Notes: a model not told the origin generated them from the letters alone. Positions 34,199 through 44,155 are shown, counted from the stretch's first letter. The stretch: 64,000 bases of DNA from Fluviicola taffensis DSM 16823 (GCF_000194605.1 NC_015321.1:992001-1056000); one strand, 5' to 3'. A program made the numbers and translations.

Positions 34199-36406
34199 TT
34201 AGCTTAATTTAACTCCAAACACGCACACATCGTCCACTTGTTCCAGATTTCCTTTCCAAGCATTAAAATGGGTTTTCAGTTTGGTTGACTGTTCACTTAT
34301 TTTTTGATTTGAAAGCTCCATTAAGAATGTATTCAGATTCGCAATTTTGAACTTTTTCCCTCTTTCGCCGCCAAATTGATCAGCATAACCATCTGTATAA
34401 ACAAACAACTCATCACCTGGTTCACTTTCGATTGAAAATGTTTGAAAATCCTGTGTGTAATCACTCTTTCCAACGGGCATTTTATCTGCAGAAAATTTGA
34501 TTAACTCATTATTCCTTACAATAATAGGTGTATTGTAAGCAGCAGCATAGGAAATAATTGAACGACTTTCATCGAAACACAATAACACACCATCCATTCC
34601 GTCTTTTGCCCCGTCGTGAGAAATGGATTCTACCAAACGATTTCTCACATGATTGAAAATTTGTCCTGGTTCTTCAATTCCTAATTGATTCACAGCTTCA
34701 CTTAAAAAAGTAATGTTCAAAGCACTCATAAACGCCCCAGGGACTCCATGGCCCGTGCTATCGCAAATGGCCAAATAGAATTTTGAATTTCGTTTCGTAG
34801 CCCAATAAAAGTCTCCCGAAACAATATCTTTGGGTTGAAAGAAAACAAACGATGCTGGAAGTTCTTCTTTGAGTAACTGCTGTTTCACCAATAACGACTC
34901 CTGAATACGCTTAGCATAATGAATAGAACCTAAAATTTCGCCTTGTTTTTCTTCAATAACCGTTTTTTGGGTTTCAATTTCCTCGTTTTGCTGATTCAAA
35001 AGCGCGTTTGCTTTTCGCTTTTGTTGATTGGATTTAAAACTGATTCCCAAAGAAATAACAATCAATCCTCCAATTAAAAACAAACCTAAAATTAAGTTGC
35101 TTTTTCGATCATTCTCTGCCGAAATTCGCTGATTTTTTTGCTTAGAAAGTGCCAAATCCTGTTCCTTTCGATCCAATTCATTGAGTGAATTCAAAGTTGA
35201 AATTTGATTTGTAACTGCTTCCAAATCCATCTTTTCTTTCAATGAATTAGCAGTTTCATAATACTGTAAAGCTTTTTGGTGATTACCTGATTTCTTATAT
35301 ATTTCAGATAAAGTATTGTAAGTCCGAACCTGCGCATTCACATCTTCGGTATCGTTAAATGCATCTAAGGCAATCTCTGCATGCTTAATGGCTAAATCCC
35401 TTTTATGCATGTGATGATAAATCGTAGCCTTCGTTAATTGAACTTCTGCGAAACTCAACAAATCAGCTTCTTTGTTCGACATTTTCTCAGCCATTTCAGC
35501 CGCTTGTAATGCCTCTGAATACTTTTTAATGTCATTCAAATAATTTGCTTCTGATTGGTAATAAGAAAGCCAAACATCCTCTTCATTCAATTTTTGAGCA
35601 ACTTTTTTCAGTTCATTCAACACCTTTTTTGCCTTCACATATTGTTTCGTGTAGCGATAATCAAGGGATAAATTGAACAAAACAGTTTCTAGTAATCTGT
35701 AATTACCCGATTTTTCGACCTTCTCTTTAGCAATGAGGTTGTATTTTATCTCCTGATTATACATTTGTCGTTCGTGATAAACTGTTCCCAAATTCACGTA
35801 CAACTGTGCATCCTGCTCTTCATTCTTTATTTGCTTATTCAGTGTTAAACCTTCCTGAAAAGCCTGAACCGCTTGATCATACAACCCAATTGATTTATAT
35901 GCGGTCCCTATATTTGTGTATAAAATTAATTGATTGTCAAAATCATTCAACTTTTTCGCAAGATTGATAGATTTCTCGTAATTTTTTAGTGCTAAAGCAT
36001 AACTTCCTTTTTCGAAATAAACAGAACCTAAATTCGAATAAGCTCCAATTAATTTCTCTTCCTGCTTGTGTTTTTTTCGTAATTGGATTAACTCTTCGTA
36101 GGTTTTGATCGCTTCTGGATAACGCGAATTCAAGCGGTAATAAATTCCCAATGTGTTTTTGGCATCCATAATTCCATTCGCATACCTTTTCTTTTGAGCT
36201 AAAAGAAGTCCTTTTTGCAAATAGAAATAACTGGAATCTAAGGAATAATCAAGGTAAGTCCAAGCGATTTCATTGTACTGAAAAACACGCATTGTATCAT
36301 TAGAAACCGACTTTTGCAACGTCGATTTTAAACTATCCAGATATGCCGATTGACTGTAACTGATAGAATAGAAAAATAGCGACAATACGAAAATTCCAAA
36401 ACGCAT
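34199..36406 (-). CDS. TPR-repeat SpoIIE (PP2C-type) serine phosphatase
   Basis: A 735-residue signalling protein. Signal peptide (1-18), about eight TPR units (about 45-400), one membrane helix (about 437-458), a short coiled coil (about 465-500) and a SpoIIE phosphatase domain (about 515-735) with metal-binding acidic residues in FQPKDIVSGDFYW, AICDSTGHGVPGAFMS and ELFVYTDGYAD. The TPR part should lie in the periplasm and the phosphatase in the cytosol, so it may reset an anti-sigma-factor antagonist. It lies 3 nt upstream of cruF and thus heads the carotenoid operon. Confidence 0.9.
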   Translation of the reverse strand: MRFGIFVLSLFFYSISYSQSAYLDSLKSTLQKSVSNDTMRVFQYNEIAWTYLDYSLDSSYFYLQKGLLLAQKKRYANGIMDAKNTLGIYYRLNSRYPEAIKTYEELIQLRKKHKQEEKLIGAYSNLGSVYFEKGSYALALKNYEKSINLAKKLNDFDNQLILYTNIGTAYKSIGLYDQAVQAFQEGLTLNKQIKNEEQDAQLYVNLGTVYHERQMYNQEIKYNLIAKEKVEKSGNYRLLETVLFNLSLDYRYTKQYVKAKKVLNELKKVAQKLNEEDVWLSYYQSEANYLNDIKKYSEALQAAEMAEKMSNKEADLLSFAEVQLTKATIYHHMHKRDLAIKHAEIALDAFNDTEDVNAQVRTYNTLSEIYKKSGNHQKALQYYETANSLKEKMDLEAVTNQISTLNSLNELDRKEQDLALSKQKNQRISAENDRKSNLILGLFLIGGLIVISLGISFKSNQQKRKANALLNQQNEEIETQKTVIEEKQGEILGSIHYAKRIQESLLVKQQLLKEELPASFVFFQPKDIVSGDFYWATKRNSKFYLAICDSTGHGVPGAFMSALNITFLSEAVNQLGIEEPGQIFNHVRNRLVESISHDGAKDGMDGVLLCFDESRSIISYAAAYNTPIIVRNNELIKFSADKMPVGKSDYTQDFQTFSIESEPGDELFVYTDGYADQFGGERGKKFKIANLNTFLMELSNQKISEQSTKLKTHFNAWKGNLEQVDDVCVFGVKLS

Positions 36407-36494
36407 AGTCGAAGATAAGGAATTTCAAAAAATTACAGAAAAATAATCTAATCAAGTAGAAATAATCAACCGAAAGGCTTATTAAGATAGATGT

Positions 36495-36661
36495 GGTTCA
36501 AAGGGTTCAAAGGGTTCAAAGGGTTCAAAGGTGTTTAATAAAAAAAATTGAACTATTGAACTATTGAACTATTGAACTATTGAACTATTGAACTATTGAA
36601 CTATTGAACTATTGAACTATTGAACTATTGAACTATTGAACTATTGAACTATTGAACTATT
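36495..36661. repeat. Composite tandem repeat: 4 x GGTTCAAAG then 14 x TTGAACTA
   Basis: Four perfect 9-bp units GGTTCAAAG (36495-36530), an AT-rich 17-bp spacer, then TTGAACTA repeated from 36548 to 36661 with fourteen TTGAAC cores. It ends next to the hflX stop codon and fills most of the 256-bp gap to the TPR-SpoIIE gene. The same element, more degenerate in its first half, is at 1380-1501. Confidence 0.96.
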
Positions 36662-36662
36662 T

Positions 36663-37865
36663 TTAATACAAGAAATTATTATGGGGATAGCGAACTGCAA
36701 AAATTCGTTTAATTTCAGAATACATGGTTTCTTTCAACTCTTCTACGTTATCTTTATCTGTTGCAGAAATAAAAACACATTTGGTTGCAGGAAGTCGATT
36801 CATCCACGTTCTCTTCAATTCTTCCAAAGTCATATTGGCACTTTCTTCCTCCAAATTCCCATCGCTATCGATTCCTGGATTGTGTTTGTAAGCATCAATC
36901 TTATTGAAAACCAAAATCATGGGTTTGTCTTTGTTATCCAATTCGGCCAAAGTTTCATTCACAATATTCAACTGATCTTCAAAATTGGGATGAGAAATAT
37001 CTACCACATGAATCAAAAGATCAGCTTCACGCACCTCATCCAAAGTCGATTTAAAAGATTCCACCAATTGATGCGGCAATTTTCGGATGAACCCAACGGT
37101 GTCTGTGAGCAAAAAAGGCAAATTTTCGATTACCACTTTTCGAACAGTTGTATCCAAGGTTGCAAACAATTTGTTCTCTGCAAAAACCTCCGATTTACTC
37201 AACATATTCATCATCGTGCTCTTACCAACATTGGTATACCCCACCAAAGCTACACGGACCAATTGCCCACGATTACCTCGCTGCACCGACATTTGTTTAT
37301 CAATCTCTTTCAATTTTTCCTTCAAGAGCGCAATTCGAGTTTGAATAATTCGTCTATCGGTTTCAATCTGAGATTCTCCTGGACCACGTAAACCAATTCC
37401 TCCTTTTTGACGCTCCAAGTGAGTCCAAAGTCGTTTCAATCGCGGAAGCATGTATTGCATTTGCGCCAATTCGACCTGCGTTTTCGCATGTGAAGTACGT
37501 GCACGAGAAGCAAAAATATCCAAGATCAAAATGTTCCGATCCAAGATTTTACACTCCAATTCGCGTTCAATATTGCGCAATTGAGAAGGTGAAAGCTCAT
37601 CATCAAAAATAACTAGCTCTACCCCATTTTCTTTTACATATTCTTTGATTTCTTCCAATTTACCCGTTCCCACAAAAGTGCGCGGATTAGCCATTGGAAG
37701 TTTTTGTGTAAATCGTTTGACAGAAGTTGCACCTGCAGTTTCAGCCAGGAATTCCAATTCATCCAAATATTCGTGTGCTTGCTCATCCGTCACAGTAGAT
37801 GTAATGATTCCAACAAGCACGCAAGTTTCTTCAACTGCGTCAACTAAAACGTGACCTTCATCCAT
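36663..37865 (-). CDS. hflX: GTPase HflX
   Basis: A 400-residue ribosome-associated GTPase that can split stalled ribosomes. It has the HflX N-terminal domain (about 15-190: FVGTGKLEEIKEYV, DDELSPSQLRNIE, GGIGLRGPGESQIETDRR) and a G domain with G1 GYTNVGKST (about 210), G2 TLDTT, G3 DTVGFI and G4 NKID, plus a short C-terminal extension. The stop abuts the 8-bp repeat array. It starts 3 nt after the cytochrome c gene, so the three minus-strand genes 38641-36663 form one run. Confidence 0.95.
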   Translation of the reverse strand: MDEGHVLVDAVEETCVLVGIITSTVTDEQAHEYLDELEFLAETAGATSVKRFTQKLPMANPRTFVGTGKLEEIKEYVKENGVELVIFDDELSPSQLRNIERELECKILDRNILILDIFASRARTSHAKTQVELAQMQYMLPRLKRLWTHLERQKGGIGLRGPGESQIETDRRIIQTRIALLKEKLKEIDKQMSVQRGNRGQLVRVALVGYTNVGKSTMMNMLSKSEVFAENKLFATLDTTVRKVVIENLPFLLTDTVGFIRKLPHQLVESFKSTLDEVREADLLIHVVDISHPNFEDQLNIVNETLAELDNKDKPMILVFNKIDAYKHNPGIDSDGNLEEESANMTLEELKRTWMNRLPATKCVFISATDKDNVEELKETMYSEIKRIFAVRYPHNNFLY

Positions 37866-37868
37866 GTG

Positions 37869-38213
37869 TTATTTCCGTAAATTTTGAACGAATTTTACGA
37901 CACCTTTTATTTCTGCTGTACTCAGCATCTCTTCATAAGGCATCATTCCTTTATCGTTTCCTTTTCGAATTGTTTTCTCTATTGTGGCTTCGTCCAACGT
38001 ACTAATAGACAAATCTTTCGCATTCGAAGCTTTCAATGTTCCATCCGGACCATGACAAGAAGCACAATTCAAGATGTAAACTGATTTTGCATCTTCCAAA
38101 GAGATTGGTTCGTTTGAAATCGGTTTTGTTTTGTCTTCTAGGGATTCATTTCCTCCACAACTGGAAGTTATCAATGCCAAAGACCCAATTAAAATTCCAA
38201 TTCTTAAAACCAT
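37869..38213 (-). CDS. Small c-type cytochrome lipoprotein
   Basis: A 114-residue lipoprotein with lipobox TSSC (C19) and a class I cytochrome c domain: haem motif C50-A-S-C53-H54 (CASCHGPDG) and a distal methionine in GMMPYEEM (about 87-94). It would carry one haem and face the periplasm. It overlaps the four-helix membrane gene by 10 nt, suggesting the two are redox partners. Electron donor and acceptor are unknown. Confidence 0.88.
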   Translation of the reverse strand: MVLRIGILIGSLALITSSCGGNESLEDKTKPISNEPISLEDAKSVYILNCASCHGPDGTLKASNAKDLSISTLDEATIEKTIRKGNDKGMMPYEEMLSTAEIKGVVKFVQNLRK

Positions 38214-38641
38214 GACCCTCCCAATGATGCTCTAAATGGCCAAGGAATAGCTAAGAAAATAATTGTCAAAACAAGCATATACCAAATCAAAATCGTTTTA
38301 TGCTTTTTAGCTGGTTCCAATGCTTTTTCAGCTTTTTTCCTTCCGATAGTTGCCAAAACAACAGCAATTACCATTAGTAATATGTGCTCCATTCCGAAGA
38401 AACGGTATTGAGGGTTTTTCATCCAACCTTCAGCATAAGAAATTTTTCCTGACATAAAAGATACGATTGTACCAATGGTAATCTGAATATGCAACATCAC
38501 CATTGCAAACAAATTAAGCATCTTATCGCTCTTTTCGTATTTTCCGCTTTTCAATTTCAAACCAGCATTCACAATAGCGAAAACCAATAAAGCTAAGGCT
38601 AACCAACGCAAGCCAGAATGTGCATGTACCAATGCGCTCAT
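38204..38641 (-). CDS. Four-helix membrane protein, cytochrome b-like
   Basis: A 145-residue protein with four hydrophobic helices and histidines near their ends (H6 and H8 in HAHSGLRW, H51 in MLHIQ, H85 in MEHILL). These could bind haem, and proteins of this kind are often labelled cytochrome B in Bacteroidota, but haem binding is not proven. A minus-strand TAATTTTG box at 38666-38659 ends 17 nt before the ATG. It overlaps the cytochrome c gene by 10 nt. Confidence 0.72.
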   Translation of the reverse strand: MSALVHAHSGLRWLALALLVFAIVNAGLKLKSGKYEKSDKMLNLFAMVMLHIQITIGTIVSFMSGKISYAEGWMKNPQYRFFGMEHILLMVIAVVLATIGRKKAEKALEPAKKHKTILIWYMLVLTIIFLAIPWPFRASLGGSWF

Positions 38642-38658
38642 AATAAGTCAATTTTTAG

Positions 38659-38666
38659 CAAAATTA
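38659..38666 (-). promoter_or_regulatory. -7 box of the cytochrome/hflX run
   Basis: On the minus strand TAATTTTG matches TAnnTTTG and ends 17 nt before the ATG at 38641. No clear -33 TTG at the right distance. Confidence 0.45.
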
Positions 38667-38756
38667 CCGAAAAAAGAGCCTCATTGGTCGAATGAATCAC
38701 TTATTTCCGTGAAGAATCATTAATTTTCGCACCTGAAAACTAGAATTCCCCAAATA

Positions 38757-41700
38757 ATGATTCGTTATATACTTGCTCTCTTACTTCCATTCAGTGTCTT
38801 TAGTCAAGCACAAAAGCCCGAAAACGGAGTAAAAACACCCAACCTCAACTCATTTGTATTAACGAATGTCACGATAATTGTCTCTCCAGACAAAACCATT
38901 GAAAATGGAACAATCACCGTCAGAAATGGAAAAATTGTTGCTGTAGACAAGTTTACCTTGACAACTCCCAAAGATTTGATGATCATTGACGGAAAAAATG
39001 CCGTTGTTGTTCCTTCTTTCATTGAAGTAAATAGCTCTTTGGGAATTTCTTCCGAGCAAAAAGCAGAAAACAAAATGGGACCCTATTATTGGAATCATGC
39101 AATTCGAGCAGATTTTGACCCCATTGATTGGTATAAAACAGATGAGAAATTAATGACCGAATACCAAAAAATGGGCTTTGGGGCAGTTTTAACTCACCGA
39201 AATGATGGATTGGCTCAAGGTTATGGAGCATTCATCCAATTGGGGGTCACCAATTCAGATAATCAACTTTACAGCAGCAAAGCAGCTTCTTTTTACTCCT
39301 TCAGAAAAGGAAGTTCTCCACAAGGATATCCAAGCTCTCTAGTGGGTTCAATAGCTTTACTTCGTCAGACTTTTTACGATGCACAATGGCATTCAGAATA
39401 TGGAACGGAAGCAAATTACAGCTTAGACGCAATCTCTCAACAACTAAAAAAGCCAGCTTTCTTTCAATTGGAGAACAAATCCGATATTTTCAGAGTGAAA
39501 TCGTTGATGCGCGAGTTTAAAAGAGATTTCACCGTATTAGGAACTGGTCAAGAGCAATTTTTAGGAAAAATTTGGGACACCCTCAAAGTTCAATTGGTTA
39601 TTCCCATCAATTTCCCAGAAGCATTTGATTTGAAAGATCCGTATTTGGCTCACCAAATTCCATTCAGTGAATTAAAAACATGGGAAATGGCTCCTAGAAA
39701 TCCAGCGTTTTTAATGAATCAAAAAGTTCCCTTCATTACCACAGCTGCTGGCCATACAACTGCAGCAGATTTCTGGAAACATATTCATCAATCATTGGCA
39801 TTCGGCTGGACAGTCAATGATGTCATACGTTCCTTAACAGTTGCACCTGCCACTCTTTTGGGAGTTCAAAAAGAATTAGGCACAATCGAAATAGACAAAT
39901 GGGCAAACTTTACCGTTTATGATGTGAATCCATTTTTATACCAATCTAAGGTGCTCGAAGTTTACTCAAAAGGAGAGCGAAAAACGTTGCAAAATGCTCC
40001 AATTGCAGATCTTCGTGGCACTTATAGCATGAATATTGATGGTTCAAAGTTTTGGTTGGAAATCAGCGGAACGGCAAGTCAACCTGAGGGGAAAGTAAAA
40101 TTCATGCGAACAATCCAAGACACTCTGACTTTCGCAAACAAAACGGATACTGTTTCAACAAACGCCAAAATATCACTCCTAAATAACGATATCTCTATTC
40201 ATTTTATTCAACTGATAGATGGAGAAAAACAAACATTTAGTTTGAAAGGAGATATAAACCCTCGTGTCTATATTTTTGAAGGAGAAGGAACAAATAGCAA
40301 AGGTAAATGGATTAAATGGAGTGCTCTGCGCAACAAAAAAAATGAAATCAAAGATGAAAATAAACAAGCTTGGACTTTAGATACTTTAGCTATTCCCAGT
40401 CCTCGTTTCCCCAACAGTGCTTTTGGATTTACCGCGGCACCAAAACCAACGGTAATCATATTCGAACAAGCAACCATTTGGACAAATACCGACGAAGGTA
40501 TTATCCAAGAAGGAACAGTTATCGTGGAAAATGGAAAAATTAAAGCCATTCACAGAGGCTCTGGAACCTACCTAAAACCCAATGATGCGATTGTAATCAA
40601 TGCAAAAGGGAAAATTCTAACCACAGGAATTATTGATGAGCATTCACACATTGCACTCACAAGAGGCGTAAATGAAGGTGGACAAGCAATTGCCTGTGAA
40701 GTTCGAATGGAAGATGCCCTCAACGAAGAAGACATTGATATTTATCATCAATTAGCTGGAGGAGTTACTGCAGCTCAATTACTGCATGGTTCAGCAAATC
40801 CAATTGGAGGACAATCAGCTTTAATTAAATTAAAATGGGGACATTATCCGAATGAATTTTTAATTAAAAACGCGCCCAAGTTTGTCAAATTTGCTCTTGG
40901 TGAAAATGTGAAACAATCCAATTGGGGGTCAAGTAATCGTTTCCCTCAAACAAGAATGGGAGTTGAACAAGTTTATATTGATGCCTTTTCTCGGGCTTTA
41001 GCATATCACCAATCAAAGGGTACTTCTACAGGAAAACAAAAAGATAAAAATGCAACTCCACCAGCAGTAGATTTAGAATTGGAAGCCCTTTACGAAATTG
41101 TTTCGGGAGACCGAAAAATAACCTGTCACAGTTACGTGCAATCGGAAATCAATATGTTGATGCACGTGGCAGATTCATTCGGATTTAAAGTAAATACGTT
41201 TACTCACATTTTGGAAGGTTACAAATTGGCCGATAAAATGAAAGAACATGGCGTTGCCGCTTCTACTTTTTCAGATTGGTGGGCTTATAAATTTGAAGTG
41301 TTGGATGCCATTCCTCAAAACGCCAGTTTAATGACAGATATGGGATTAACTGTTGCAATTAATTCCGATGATGCAGAAATGGGAAGACGCTTGAACCAAG
41401 AAGCTGCAAAAACGATTAAATACGGAGGATCAACCGAAGATCAAGCTTGGAAAATGGTCACTTTGAACCCTGCAAAAATTTTGCACTTGGATGATCGCAT
41501 GGGAACTGTACAAGTTGGAAAAGATGCCGATTTGGTTCTATGGACAAACAATCCATTAAGTGTCACTGCAAAGCCGCTTTACACGGTTGTGGATGGTGAA
41601 ATTTTATTTGATGCTCAAAAAGACTTTCAAATGCAGCAAGAAATTGCAGCTGAGCGAGCTCGCATCATTGCAAAAATGACAGAAGAGGCAAAAAAAGGCG

Positions 41701-41792
41701 AGCCTACAAAACCATACAATCGCAAGCGCAGAGGACATTTTCATTGCAATACCTTGGGCGAAGAAGAATCATTCGAAGCAAACGAACACTAA
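38757..41792 (+). CDS. Exported protein with two amidohydrolase modules, the first degenerate
   Basis: A 1011-residue protein with signal peptide (1-18, ending FSQAQ). Two amidohydrolase-like modules are seen: residues about 30-430, with the metal-dependent hydrolase shell (IENGTITVRNGKIVAV) but no HxH (VVPSFIEVNSSLG instead), and about 560-985 with the proper start (IIDEHSHIAL, H629 and H631), later CHS, THILEGY and the NSDDAE aspartate region. A linker of about 430-560 is beta-rich. The substrate could be a cyclic amide or peptide; unknown. It is followed after 19 nt by a third module as a separate gene. Confidence 0.85.
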   Translation: MIRYILALLLPFSVFSQAQKPENGVKTPNLNSFVLTNVTIIVSPDKTIENGTITVRNGKIVAVDKFTLTTPKDLMIIDGKNAVVVPSFIEVNSSLGISSEQKAENKMGPYYWNHAIRADFDPIDWYKTDEKLMTEYQKMGFGAVLTHRNDGLAQGYGAFIQLGVTNSDNQLYSSKAASFYSFRKGSSPQGYPSSLVGSIALLRQTFYDAQWHSEYGTEANYSLDAISQQLKKPAFFQLENKSDIFRVKSLMREFKRDFTVLGTGQEQFLGKIWDTLKVQLVIPINFPEAFDLKDPYLAHQIPFSELKTWEMAPRNPAFLMNQKVPFITTAAGHTTAADFWKHIHQSLAFGWTVNDVIRSLTVAPATLLGVQKELGTIEIDKWANFTVYDVNPFLYQSKVLEVYSKGERKTLQNAPIADLRGTYSMNIDGSKFWLEISGTASQPEGKVKFMRTIQDTLTFANKTDTVSTNAKISLLNNDISIHFIQLIDGEKQTFSLKGDINPRVYIFEGEGTNSKGKWIKWSALRNKKNEIKDENKQAWTLDTLAIPSPRFPNSAFGFTAAPKPTVIIFEQATIWTNTDEGIIQEGTVIVENGKIKAIHRGSGTYLKPNDAIVINAKGKILTTGIIDEHSHIALTRGVNEGGQAIACEVRMEDALNEEDIDIYHQLAGGVTAAQLLHGSANPIGGQSALIKLKWGHYPNEFLIKNAPKFVKFALGENVKQSNWGSSNRFPQTRMGVEQVYIDAFSRALAYHQSKGTSTGKQKDKNATPPAVDLELEALYEIVSGDRKITCHSYVQSEINMLMHVADSFGFKVNTFTHILEGYKLADKMKEHGVAASTFSDWWAYKFEVLDAIPQNASLMTDMGLTVAINSDDAEMGRRLNQEAAKTIKYGGSTEDQAWKMVTLNPAKILHLDDRMGTVQVGKDADLVLWTNNPLSVTAKPLYTVVDGEILFDAQKDFQMQQEIAAERARIIAKMTEEAKKGEPTKPYNRKRRGHFHCNTLGEEESFEANEH

Positions 41793-41811
41793 AAAATCAA
41801 ACACAATTCTT

Positions 41812-43089
41812 ATGAAAAGACTCATATACTCCTTATTGATTTTAGTTGCGTTTGTTAGTAGTACTTACGGTCAAAAGAAATACTCAAAAATATTACTGGA
41901 AAGCGGAACGGTCCACACTGGTAATGGACAAGTGATTACAACTGGAAGTATAGGCATTGAAAACGGGGTGATTATTCTCGTCAAAAACACACTCGCATAT
42001 ACTTATAACAAATCAGATTGGGATACGATTATTAATTTGAGTGGTCACCATGTTTATCCTGGGTTTGTTGCTCCAAATTCCACATTGGGTCTAACCGAAA
42101 TTGATGCTGTAAGGGCTTCAAGAGATTACGAAGAAATTGGAGTTTTCAATCCACATGTTCGTGCTCAAATTGCTTACAATTGTGAATCAAAGGTCATAGA
42201 AACCGTTCGTACAAATGGTGTTTTAATGATTCAAACGACTCCAAGAGGTGGCAGAATTTCTGGTCAATCTAGTTTAATGACTAGCTCTTGTTGGAACTGG
42301 GAAGACGGGACGGTAAAAGCAGACGATGGAATTCATGTAGAATGGCCTTCTGCTTACACGCGAAATTGGGGAGATCCGATTACAAAACCCAATGAAACGT
42401 ATGAGGATCAAAAACGCGAATTGATTCATTTCTTACTCACGGCAAAAGCAGCTTCAGGAACTAAAGACAAGAACACACCCTTGCAATTCAGTGCTTTAAG
42501 CGAATGCTTTAATGGCGAAAAGCGGTTTTACTTTCATGCAAATGAAGTGCAGCAAATCAACGATATCTTAGATTTAATTACGGAATTGGAAATCAAGTTC
42601 CCTGTAATTGTTGGTGGATATGAAAGTTATTTGGTAGCAGATCGTTTAAAAATCAAAAAGGTTCCAGTGATGCTTGGTCGCTTACATTCTTTGCCACAGC
42701 GTGAAGATGATCCATTCGATCTTCCTTACAAATTGCCGTTTTTATTGCAACAAGCAGGTGTTCAATTCTGTCTTCAGAATGAGGGAGATATGGAAGCTAT
42801 GAATGCGCGTAACTTACCTTTTTTAGCAGGGACAGCCATGTCTTATGGTTTAACAGAAGAAGAAGCTATTCGCTCTATTACACTCAGTGCGTGCGAAATT
42901 ATCGGAATCTCCAAAAACTACGGAAGCATTGAAATTGGAAAAAGAGCAACCTTATTCGCTTCCAATGGTTCAGCCTTAGAAATGAAAGGAAACCAGGCCT
43001 CTGTGATTCTGATCGATGGAGCATTTGTTCCAACAACGAATTTTCAAACGGAATTGTACAAGAAGTATAAGAAGAAGTATGGGAAGTAA
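41812..43089 (+). CDS. Exported amidohydrolase-like protein lacking the HxH motif
   Basis: A 425-residue protein with signal peptide (1-20, ending YGQKK) and an amidohydrolase-like layout (shell strands ILLESGTVHTGNGQ, GSIGIENG, then GSIEIGKRATLFASNG near the C-terminus). The first metal motif is replaced: VYPGFVAPNSTLG where HxH should be, much as in the N-terminal half of the protein upstream. It is probably a catalytically altered partner of that protein; the 19-nt gap implies co-transcription. Confidence 0.82.
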   Translation: MKRLIYSLLILVAFVSSTYGQKKYSKILLESGTVHTGNGQVITTGSIGIENGVIILVKNTLAYTYNKSDWDTIINLSGHHVYPGFVAPNSTLGLTEIDAVRASRDYEEIGVFNPHVRAQIAYNCESKVIETVRTNGVLMIQTTPRGGRISGQSSLMTSSCWNWEDGTVKADDGIHVEWPSAYTRNWGDPITKPNETYEDQKRELIHFLLTAKAASGTKDKNTPLQFSALSECFNGEKRFYFHANEVQQINDILDLITELEIKFPVIVGGYESYLVADRLKIKKVPVMLGRLHSLPQREDDPFDLPYKLPFLLQQAGVQFCLQNEGDMEAMNARNLPFLAGTAMSYGLTEEEAIRSITLSACEIIGISKNYGSIEIGKRATLFASNGSALEMKGNQASVILIDGAFVPTTNFQTELYKKYKKKYGK

Positions 43090-43201
43090 CCAGAGATGCG
43101 ATGCCTCGAGTCCCCACATAATTAGTCTATATTTTCTATATCGGTAAACTGTATCAATTTTTCATGCTAATTTTACTAGAATCATAAAATCAATCTAAAT
43201 C

Positions 43202-44155
43202 ATGAAAAAAAGCAGCCTTTTTCTATTCCTAGTTTTAGTGAATAACATTACCAACGCTCAAAATTTAACCCGAAGCGATATCGGTTATCAAATCGGGGAA
43301 AATTATATTATGTTTCAATCGATGTATCTTAATCCAGGTTCTGACGGAATAGGAGTAACTTGGGATTTATCTTCAATGACCGATCAATTTGGGCAAATCG
43401 ATGTAACAATTAGTGATAACACCTCTCTCTTTCCAAATTCAAACGCCGTTATGGCTATGTCTATCGGCTATAACGATTATTTCAACATTACCAATAACTC
43501 AATAGAGGTAGTCGGAGGAGATTTTAATGGTGGTTCAATCAAAAATTACACAAACGCTCAAACCTTTATAAATTTTCCAATTACAAGTTTATCAAATTTT
43601 ACCGACACCTACGAATCCAATTCAAATGGAGGTAGTGAAGTTACCTTAGGAAATATTCATGAGGAATTTTCGGGTTCTGGAACTTTAATAACACCTATTG
43701 GAACTTTTACAGATGCAATTCGTCTAAAACAAACCCGTATTCAAAGCTCAACTATTAACTCTATCACTCAAATAGACACAACCATTTCTTATCTTTGGTT
43801 TAAAGCAGGAGTTCACCATGAATTAGCAGTTCTTCAAACTATTAAATCAACATTGGGTGATGGTGAAAATGGATATTACACAAGTGCTGATCCAGCTTTA
43901 AAAATGGAAGAAAATCAGTTATTCAACGTAAGTATTTACCCTAATCCAACATCTGGAAATATTCAAATAAAATCTACTGAAAACATACTTAGTTTGAAAA
44001 TCTATAAACTATCTGGTGAACTTGTTTTAGAAAAAGACATTTCCAATTCGCTCGGTATTGAATTAAACATTGATAATTTGAATTCTGGAATTTATTTAAT
44101 TCATTTTTATGATGAAAATGGAGCAACTAGTGTAAAGCGAATATCAAAAATCTAA
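43202..44155 (+). CDS. T9SS type A sorting-domain protein
   Basis: A 317-residue exported protein: signal peptide (1-19, ending TNAQN), a beta-rich middle part without recognised domain (about 25-235), and a type A C-terminal sorting domain (about 240-317: NVSIYPNPTSGNIQIKS, LKIYKLSGELV, LNSGIYLIHF, VKRISKI). It is exported across the outer membrane by the type IX system, and anchored or released. Single gene; function unknown. Confidence 0.9.
   Translation: MKKSSLFLFLVLVNNITNAQNLTRSDIGYQIGENYIMFQSMYLNPGSDGIGVTWDLSSMTDQFGQIDVTISDNTSLFPNSNAVMAMSIGYNDYFNITNNSIEVVGGDFNGGSIKNYTNAQTFINFPITSLSNFTDTYESNSNGGSEVTLGNIHEEFSGSGTLITPIGTFTDAIRLKQTRIQSSTINSITQIDTTISYLWFKAGVHHELAVLQTIKSTLGDGENGYYTSADPALKMEENQLFNVSIYPNPTSGNIQIKSTENILSLKIYKLSGELVLEKDISNSLGIELNIDNLNSGIYLIHFYDENGATSVKRISKI

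Noticed and set aside
36681-37391. 236-residue plus-strand frame
   Set aside because: It is antisense to hflX, which has all G motifs, and its composition is a shadow of that gene.
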